From: Saccopteryx bilineata
Taxonomy: Eukaryota > Chordata > Mammalia > Chiroptera > Emballonuridae
Direction: 5' to 3'
Assembly: GCF_036850765.1 (NCBI RefSeq)
Contig: NC_089491.1
Location: 186,723,520 to 186,787,519 of the forward strand
DNA length: 64,000 nt
Positions within the stretch are counted from its first letter, which is position 1. Every line of letters begins with the position of its first letter. Below are positions 55,957 through 64,000 of the stretch, in pieces. The notes under the pieces were generated by a model that was not told the DNA's origin, searched no databases, and worked only from the letters and a program-made list of their open reading frames with translations. The translations under genes and the position numbers were made by a program.

Positions 55957-58900
55957 TAGATACACTAGGTTCTAAGCTCCTTGAGAGAAAACACTGTTTT
56001 CTGTTATTAGTGATCATTTTAGGTTCCAAAGCATTCCCTTCAGACACAGTTCAAATACTTGAGTTTAGCACATAAAGTATTTCCTAATCGTGTTAAAGAG
56101 AACAGTTAAGAGGCAATTATATTTGAAAGGAGCAACGAGGCTCCCTACTACGGTGGGTATAGAAAAGAAGAGGCCTTGGATGCACTTCAGGGGAATTGGA
56201 CAGGACCTACAGACAGAAACAGGAAGGGACTGTGAGGGAGATACCCACAGTGAGAGCCTTGGTGACTCAGAAATTGGTGGTAACATTGCTTGATAATGGT
56301 CATTTAGAGGGGTCTTAAAGAAACTTTGAAAGAGTATCTTGGAATTTATCTAGAACCTAGTCCCAGAAACAACCTTCATTTTTAAAAAAGTTTAACTCTA
56401 TTTTAAGGTAAACTTTTTTTAAGATGAACTTTCCAAGAGACAACTTAAGGGATTCATGGAACCATGTGGAAACCTGAGTGGGAAGCCAAGGATCCCTTCC
56501 CCAGAATGTACATAGTCACAGATAATACTTGACTTAATGTCCAAGGGAGTCACAAACTGTCTGGAGCAGTTCTTGGCCCCCAGATTTTGAAGGCCCAGCT
56601 TTATATTTTATTTACTCAATCTGTATTCTAGTTACTGATAAAGGTCATAAAGTGGGCCAAATCCAAAGTGTTTAGGTATGGAAGAATTACTACACTGAAG
56701 ATTTCAAGGTAACACAAAGAACTAGAAATGTCTAATACTATTGACAAGTGACAAATAAAGCCATTTTTTCTCTCCTTTTTTTTTTTTTACTGAGCAATTA
56801 GTTAGATATATAAAATTAATAATAAAGAACTTGAGACCAAAAAAATCGTCTTGAGGTTTTAACACTTACTGCTTGTCACAATCTGGAATGACTGGACTTA
56901 AAGGACTTTAATATATCAATCCTCTCAGGGTACTGCTATAGGGATTTATACCAATTTGTATTTCTTTCCTTGTTAATTACTTAATGAAACCCAGCAAACT
57001 GTTATGTTTTAGTTAACTGCTCATAGAAATTGAGCTGTGTTTAATTTTTTATTTTAGCAAAAACAAAACAAAAATTGTGTCGCAAGGATGACTAAAACTA
57101 GTTTTTCCCTAACAAGGAAATCAAATACACATTTTAAAATAAGGAAGTCCTCAACTACTTCAGCAATAAACCGAGAAGTAGATGATCATATTATCTATCA
57201 TATGTATATGTGAGCACCATGATAGTTTATTTCTAAATCACATAATATACTTACTTATACTAGAGTATAGTCTGGACTGATCATTGGAATCCACTATAAG
57301 TACTGCATAGGTGAAAACCTACAATGGATGAGAGTCAATGCAGAATGAAAGTTTTAAATACAGAATTTCTCTATTAATTTTAAGCACATGGATTCTTTAC
57401 AGAAACTATGAGTCCTATGGCCAGCAGGACGTCAGTTTACAACAGCAAACATTTTGCCATCCTGCTGAAAAGGTCTGTTTGAAGGTGCCTTAGGGCTGGG
57501 GAGCATCAGCTGCCAGGCCGTTGTAGAGACACTTGAACCTCCTAGCACACTTGGATAACCGCTGCCTGCAAGCCCAGTGAGAAAGTTACCCTAAGAAAAA
57601 GCTGGCAAGAAGGGTGCTTTCCCAAGCTATTAAGTGCCTGCAAAAACAAAATGAAATCTATTTTCACTGAGAGATTTGAAGTATTTCACAGAAGTTCCTT
57701 TTCTCCTGATGACCTCTTGCTTCTATAGATATATTAAATCTCCTGGTTGTTTTAAAATTCTCCCGGACCAGATCTGTTGTCTCTTTAACCCTTTTGCTAT
57801 TTTGCAGGAGTTAATAAGCACCTTTTCACAGATCCGCTTTACTTAGGAGTACCCTGGTGTGCCTTCCAGCCCCACTTGCCTGTTTGTACTCTGGCTTCCC
57901 GAGGGGACTCCTGTGGGACAGGGGTGTGGAGCTCCTGGTGATGAAAAGGGGAAAAGGACCAGAAAGGTAGTCACAGAGCAGCTCAATGATCAGCCTGTCT
58001 CACAGCCTGTGGCAGGGTGCTCACAGGAGTTGGCTGTGGAAACTGCTTATTCTGAAGTTGTTAAGTTTAATGCTACTTTTGGCTCCCAGACTCTTAAGTT
58101 TGGATAAGCCAGTCCATTTTGTGTTAGCATTTGCAGTACCCAGCAAAACTCTAAGTTAACGAAACATAATACAGTGATCATTTTGTAGTATATATGTAAA
58201 TCAATTATTCTGGACAACATAAACTATAAAGGATGTATGTCAGTTATATCTCAATGAAAGTGGGAAAAAAAATAACAAGCAACTCTAATCTGTTGTATCT
58301 TCTACTTTCATACACTCTGACTTGCAGAGGGCATTATTATTACAATCATGGTAACTGGAAAAAAATCAGCTAAAACTTCATAGACTTTCCTCTAACCTTG
58401 TTTTCTTCTGAAAAATTGGTGTTCTCACTGTTTAATTAGTATTAACTGGTCACTAATTTTTTTCCCACATAACCTCAACCTACAACAGGAATTGAATATT
58501 TGTTAAAAAATATAACAAAAAAATATGTGAATGGTGTATTTTGAATGCTTAAAGAACAGTAAGGTGAAATAAATAATATTCAAACAAATTTACTAATGGA
58601 GAAAAAACAAATCCGCAATGCAACACATCAAAACATATTCAAAGAGAATTAAAGACTTATGATCAAAAAAGAGAAGGGAGAGAAAATAAATCTAGTTTTA
58701 TTGGAAGATATGTGTATTTATATTTGAGGGAGTAAAATTATCTTGCTAAAACATAATACCAAGACAGAAAGTCAAAAGAATGTAAAACTTCAAATAATAA
58801 AAATGATGGTCAACTGGAAACCAAAATTGCCACATGACAAAGAAAGGTTTAATAGCCTTACACTTAAAGAGCAGATCTAAATTAGTAAGACTCCAATTCA

Positions 58901-59039
58901 ACCACCACAGGTCTAAAGGGCAGCCCACAGAGCTCTTCGTGCTTCCTGCTCAGATACTCTGTTCCCACGCCATCCCAAGTGGGCTACTATAATTAGAACT
59001 GGTGAACCTCCCATCTCCTCTTCCCAAGATCCTTTCTTA
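55957..59039. other. Unassigned non-coding sequence
   Basis: AT-rich intergenic sequence. A possible L1 tail fragment near 58185-58260 (CAGTTATATCTCAATGAAAG). Nothing else recognised; no open frame above 82 codons. Confidence 0.4.
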
Positions 59040-59072
59040 ACCTGCATTCTTGTTTATCTCTGTCACCCCATG

Positions 59073-59120
59073 AACTCTAAGCCTACTGGGACATTAAACT
59101 CTAAGCCTACTGGGACATTA
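59073..59120 (+). repeat. 24 bp tandem duplication
   Basis: Two exact adjacent copies of a 24-base unit (starts AACTCTAAGCC, ends GGGACATTA), followed by a partial third (AACTCTA). A recent slippage-type duplication. Confidence 0.9.
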
Positions 59121-60359
59121 AACTCTACATCTAATCTCTCCCACTCTTATCCAACACCTTCATCTTTCACAGTGCCCTCTGAAATGTATGACAGGACTTC
59201 CCATATCCTCATGACTTCCGTGAAAAGTGTCTTCCCTGCCCTCCTGCTACGTGAAATCTGAATATCCCCTGAAGGAATTGCTTCCCATACAGTCCTATCT
59301 TCCTACTTCCAGTTGTTATTTCAACCAGTACCTCCATTTCCCTTATAAGCCTTCAGTGACTTTGAAGCACAAACCATTAGATCAAACTGCCCATATGGTT
59401 CCTTTTGCTGTCATCTGGCATCTTCAGCTCCTCCTGGCTTACGGTATATTTCTTTCCACCAGGACTCCTTCTGCAATTTAGATAACTTTGGCTTCCACAA
59501 AGTCTATCCACACACTATCCATGGTCTCTTGGTTCCTTTATTTCATTACTTTTCGTGGACTTCTCCCCCAACCTTGTCCACGTCCATTCCTTGTCATACT
59601 TCATGCCTTGTTATGACTAATAACTGTACTGCCTCCAGAAGCCCAATTTCAAGCACACCCCTTTCAAACCAGCTGATTTTGTCCACTAGCCCTACTTTAG
59701 CAGTCTTTGAACCCACCTCCAATCCACTGAGATCTACCAACACTTTTTAAAAGACCATCACCTGCCTTATGTCCCTACTTTCCTCCTCATCCATCACTAC
59801 CATCATTTTCCTTGCATAAAACCTGAATTCCTTTTCTCTTTGTCTTCTTCATCTGCAAATACCTCTAACTTTGGCGGAATCCAACTTTCCACCTTTCACT
59901 CTGTCCTGCACCTGAGCAGCAAACATGATTGGAGAAAAATAAACAGCTGTGCTGGTCTCTGTTAAACTTGTGAGCATAAACCTCTGGTGGGCTTTCAGAA
60001 CTGCCTAGAGAGCCTACTGCATGTCTGTACTCAATGAGCTCTCGAAAATAATTCAAACTTCTCTTCCCCAATCTTCAACTCCTCCTCTCGTATCCCTGAG
60101 AAAATAATCACCAGACTATTCTCATTCTCTAATCATCAAGTCTTCTAACATCTCCTAGATAAGGAAGAAGATACTCTTATCTTCCCTCGCATTAAAATGG
60201 GTAAACTCTTCTAGCTCTTAAGGCCACCCCCTCTTCCTCTCATATACTGGATCCCTTACCTGAAGAAATCTGCTCCCATGACTGTCCCTTCTCAGAATAT
60301 TCAATTTCACACATAAACATGTGACAGCTCCCATCTTAAAAACATTAACAAAAATCTTG
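59121..60359 (+). repeat. Pyrimidine-rich sequence, possible L2
   Basis: Long C/T-rich strand with weak L2-like wording; family not certain. Frames such as 59227-59481 have no domain. Confidence 0.3.
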
Positions 60360-60848
60360 AACCCTATTCCCTCATGAGGCACCAGATAAATGTTTTGAAA
60401 GAATGAGTCTTTATCTGCGTTTTCACCATCCCTTCGCTCTTGAGCCCACTCGACTTGTCCTCACAACTCCACTGAACTGTCCTTGCTAAGTCACTAAGGA
60501 CTTCCCTGCTATCAAAACCAATGATCACTTCCCAGTCTTCCCATCATTCCACCTCTCAGGAATCTCTGACAGATCAGCATCAGTCACTCATTTGAAAAGA
60601 ACAAAAAGAAACAAAAACTTTCTCTCCTTGATTTTCAGGACACCCCACTCACCTGGTTTTTCTCCTGCAGTCCCTTTTGTTCCCCAGAGCTGGCTTCACC
60701 TTCCAAGTGATCCCATCCTCTATCATGCTATTAAACATGATCCATGCATTCATAATTCCTGAACAAGCATCTCCAGTGTCCAACTCTCCTGGGCTCCAGC
60801 GTTGCAGCTCCATCTTCCTATGAAATTCTCTCCACTTGGAAGTCTAAG
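60360..60848 (+). repeat. LINE-2 fragment, left part
   Basis: Wording typical of L2: CTTGCTAAGTCACTAAGGACTTCC, then TATCAAAACCAATGATCACTTCCCAGTC and CCATCTTCCTATGAAATTCTCTCC. It breaks off at 60848 and resumes at 61986, so the LTR-like insertion came later. Confidence 0.6.
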
Positions 60849-61985
60849 TGTTGGGGGAAAGCCCCAAAAGTCTAAATTCAGGATAGATTCTGAAGAACTG
60901 ACACATAGCCTTATCCAAATTCATAAGAGCCTCAATATGAGAAACTTACACACATGGGCACTGCAGCTGCTTCCTCTGGTGATGGTGATAGGGCACTCCA
61001 GAGTTAGAAATGTAGCCTCAGTAAAAGCAGCTTTTAGTTGTCATCAACAGGGGTTAGGAAATAGTTGATTTTCTTGCTATTCTTTCTTAATAGCTCCCTG
61101 GCCTTCCCCTTAGAAATGTGGCAAGTTTATCTTTGCAGGAAGGCCTGGGAAGCCTCTTTGGAAGCAGACACCAGGGAGGGGCCTAAAGATTAAGGAGAGG
61201 TTAAATCACAAATTAGTTCTAAGAGCATAGCCACAGAATTCCTATAAAGAGTCAAGGCCCTATAAATAACTAGGAATTTAGTTCACAAACTTAAATCTTT
61301 ACTTTGCCTCCCAAAGAGAACAGAGAGTCTTTTTATGCAGGTAATTCCTAGAGGCAGATGGCCTCAGAAGTGCCTGGCCCCAATTGCCTGGAGATATCAC
61401 CATCAGGAGAACTTGCTGGGAGATGTTCCTGCCAACCGGACTCCCACCTTCTACGTACTTTGTGACTAATTGCATGATCTTTACTAAATTGCTAACCGCC
61501 CCTAAAAAGTACATAAACTGACCAGTCAACTAAGACTATAAGGCAGGAATTGGATGCAATTTTAGGCTTCCTGCATTCTCAGGTTGCTGCCAATTTGAAT
61601 AAAAGACACTCTTACACCACTCAGCTCCATCTCTATGATTGGTTGACAGTGATGGGCAATTTGAATCCCGGCTAGTTCTGATAATAGTGGTGGGCTGGGC
61701 AAAATCTACACTCCTCCCATAATAGGGTCCCTTTTTCAGGGGGTTAATAGCAAAACCATATGGTGGGTAGTCACATAGACCAGAAAGAACAATGTAGTTC
61801 TAAATTAAAAGACAAAATCAGGCAGTTGTTACACTCTATAGTCATTAACCTCTCTCCTGAGACCTGAGGTTTCTCTTTGGGCAGCAGCATTCTGGCTTTC
61901 GGAGCCAAGTGACAGATAGTACAGTGCTTCCCAGATGCTTCGGCCACTGGAGCCATATTGTATCACTACAATGAGTTCCCCTACA
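60849..61985 (+). mobile_element. Probable LTR element inserted in L2
   Basis: 1137 bases bounded by TGTTGGGGG and CCCCTACA, a short inverted terminal repeat of the LTR type (TG...CA). AATAAA is near 61598-61603. Flanks CTAAG and AAAAG may be a decayed 5 bp TSD. The L2 sequence is continuous across the site. It could be a single long LTR or an LTR with some internal sequence. No retroviral gene was seen inside. Confidence 0.5.
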
Positions 61986-62640
61986 AAAAGGGATCTCACA
62001 CTTAACATATCCAAAATTTAATCTTTCCTTTAAATTTTTTTCTTCCCAAATTAGTCCCATCTCAGGAAATGGCACAACCCATTTGGTCAGGCAGCAAACC
62101 TTAGATTGATCTTGGACTTCTCTTTCTATCCTATATTCAACCCATCAACACATCCTGTTGACTCTTTGAAATGCAAATTAAACTACTTCTTCATACCTAC
62201 ACAGCTATCGCCCCCTCAACTCTAAGAGGCTACAACAGACCAGCACTTCTACTCTGACCAACTGAAGTCCTTTTCCAAATTTCCGTGATACTTTTAAAAC
62301 TTAGACCAGATGTTACTCCCTTGCCTGAAACCAGTGGCTTCTCATGATTCTCATGTACAGGGAAGGCTTCACTATGGTCCACAAAGCCATTCAAGATCTG
62401 GCATCCACCTTCTTTAACCTCATGTTCTACCTCTCCCTTGTTCACTCTGCTCAACCACAGTAGCCTCTTCCCTGTCCTCAATCATGCTAAGTACCCTCAC
62501 TTCTCAGGACTTTTGTTCTTCCCTTCATCCAGTCACAAAGTCAACTCCCTAACTTCATTGCAGTGGCTGCACGAAGTTCCCACCTCCAAGAATCCTTCCA
62601 AGTCTTCTCAGTCTAAGAGTCCTCCCACTCATCCACTTTT
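61986..62640 (+). repeat. LINE-2 fragment, right part
   Basis: Continues the L2: TTAACATATCCAAAATTTAATC, TCTTGGACTTCTCTTTC, then CATTCAAGATCTGGCATCCACC and TTCACTCTGCTCAACCACAG, which matches the L2 3' order. No frame is open. Confidence 0.7.
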
Positions 62641-62674
62641 CTTCTCCATGGTATTTAGGTCATGTGACATCCTG

Positions 62675-63699
62675 TAGTCAAGCCTCATTATTCACAAATT
62701 CTGTATTTGTGAATTTGCCTGCTTTCTAAAATGTATTTGTAACCCTAAAAATCAGTAATGAAGTTTTTATATTCATGTACAGATATGCAGAGAGCAGTGA
62801 AAAACATGTCTCCACACACTTTGCTTTCTATAGTCTAGTGTCACATTTTAAAAAACCTTTTGTGCTTTTTGTTGATTTCATTTTAAAATGGCCCCTAGTG
62901 CTAAATACTGTCTAGTGAAGATGGAAAAAATACAGAAAAAAACCTATTAGATCAGCTTTGTACATGCTGTAGTGCTGTTGGCTTTGTGTTCAATGAACCA
63001 ACAACGTATACACTAATCTCACCCCCCACCCCCACACCTTATCTGTGGTTTCACTTCCTGTGGTTCGTTGTTACCATGGTCAAAAAATAATTTTAAAATT
63101 CCAGAAATAAACAGTGTGTAAGTTTTAAATTGCATGCTGTTCTGAGTAGCTTGGTGAAATCTTGCGCCATTTCACTCCTTCCTGCTCAGGATGTAAATCC
63201 TCCGTTTGCCTGTCCAGCATCTCCAGGCTGTAGACGTTCCCCACCCACCACTTAGTTGCTATCTCAGTTATCAGATTGATTGTCTTGGTATTGCAGTGAC
63301 AATTCAAAGAAACTTCATTTCACTTAATAATGGCCCCAATATGTAAGAGCAATGATGCTGCAATTCAGAAATACCCCAGAGAAGCCGTAAACTTGATTAT
63401 AGGGACGCAGGTATAGGCAAGTCTGTCTATAATTTAGTCCTGTCCACAGCTTTAGGCATGCATTGGGGGTCCTAGAACATGCTCCTTGAGGATGAGGAGA
63501 ACCACTGTATTCATAAGGTGTCTTTAAACAGAAATACACAAATAACAAGGTTATTTGTTGATCAGTTAACAAAAATGTGACCAGAAGCTCACAAAAACCT
63601 AACATTATTTACCCTAGGAGCAATGGTTCATTCAGTATTTGTGAATTCAGCATTCACAGTGGCTTTAACAGAAGTACTGCAAATAACAAGAATTGACTG
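62675..63699 (+). mobile_element. Tigger (pogo-type) DNA transposon remnant
   Basis: The left end AGTCAAGCCTCATTATTCAC and the right end ATAACAAGAATTGACT (63684-63699, inverted AGTCAATTCTTGTTAT) form Tigger-like TIRs. Inside, 63040-63375 has the Tigger 5' arm wording (TATCTGTGGTTTCACTTCCTG, ATTCCAGAAATAAACAG, GTAGCTTGGTGAAATCTTGCG). It ends with a decayed transposase start near ATAATGGCCCCAATATG (63329). No open transposase remains. Other internal parts differ, which suggests one Tigger type nested in or deleted relative to another. Confidence 0.7.
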
Positions 63700-64000
63700 T
63701 GTCTCCTATCATCACCTAATATTATAAAAGTATCTCCTTGTTTAGAAGGTAAACTCCTAAAAAGCAAACATTTCTTTTCCTTTTTTTTTTAACTGCCTTA
63801 TCTCAGGTTTACAGCAGTGCACCGGCACTTAGCAGAAATCTAGAAATCCTTGAATGAAAATAACAAATAAAAGATAAATAAGCAATTCCTCAGAGAAACT
63901 CAACTAGCCAATCAAATTATGGAAAGTATCTATTCTCAAAAGCAATCACGGAAATGTAAACAAAAACAGCAAAGGGCTCCCCTGTCAATGCTACTACCCC
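63700..64000. other. Unassigned window end
   Basis: AT-rich non-coding sequence, nothing recognised. Confidence 0.35.

Noticed and set aside
59227..59750. Serine/threonine/proline-rich forward frames
   Set aside because: They follow from the pyrimidine-rich repeat-like strand; no conserved motif or start context.

Overview
This is nuclear DNA from a placental mammal, most probably a bat. Several layers of interspersed repeats support this: LINE-1 (two of them essentially full length), LINE-2, MIR, MaLR/ERVL LTRs, Tigger and hAT DNA transposons, and many tRNA-derived SINEs with A/T-rich tails. The SINEs with a tRNA-like head ending in CCAGGGC(A) and a GC-rich body look like the lineage-specific SINEs I associate with horseshoe and related bats (Rhin-1 type). 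That species assignment rests on memory of those families and was not searched. I see no protein-coding host gene with recognisable exons. The only host gene I am confident of is a tRNA-Asn(GTT) gene at 54657-54730.

Layout. (1) 890-10430 is a three-level nest. An old + strand L1 fragment was hit by a - strand SINE (15 bp target-site duplication, TSD), and that SINE was hit by a full-length - strand L1 at about 1325-9155 (11 bp TSD). The inner L1 keeps an intact 331-codon ORF1. Its ORF2 is broken by three one-base gains in A-runs and one stop codon. (2) 10480-12480 is decayed antisense ERVL-type pol with a SINE in it, followed by old L1, SINE and MIR remnants to about 16 kb. (3) 18336-21441 is a complete hAT transposon with a perfect 8 bp TSD. 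Its transposase is interrupted only by a SINE and one stop codon. (4) About 22095-30050 is a second full-length but decayed L1, on the + strand, carrying a 297 bp hAT MITE. (5) 31611-34065 is a second autonomous-type hAT, more decayed. (6) 34-54 kb is low-density sequence with SINEs, LTRs and microsatellites, plus a perfect 156 bp inverted duplication (41238-41393 / 42228-42383) with a 42-T tract. (7) 54.3-55.3 kb is a CpG-rich pocket with the tRNA gene. (8) 55.3-64 kb holds a palindromic mini-transposon, L2 remnants split by an LTR-like insertion, and a Tigger element.

The window therefore records transposon turnover rather than a pathway. L1 supplies the machinery that most plausibly moved the SINEs, and hAT and TA-target DNA transposons were active beside it. 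I found no convincing new biological system. The items most worth checking are the nearly intact hAT transposase, the homopolymer-only frameshifts in the young L1, the CRE/YY1-like start of its promoter, the 156 bp inverted copy, and the approximately 75 bp palindromic MITE pair.
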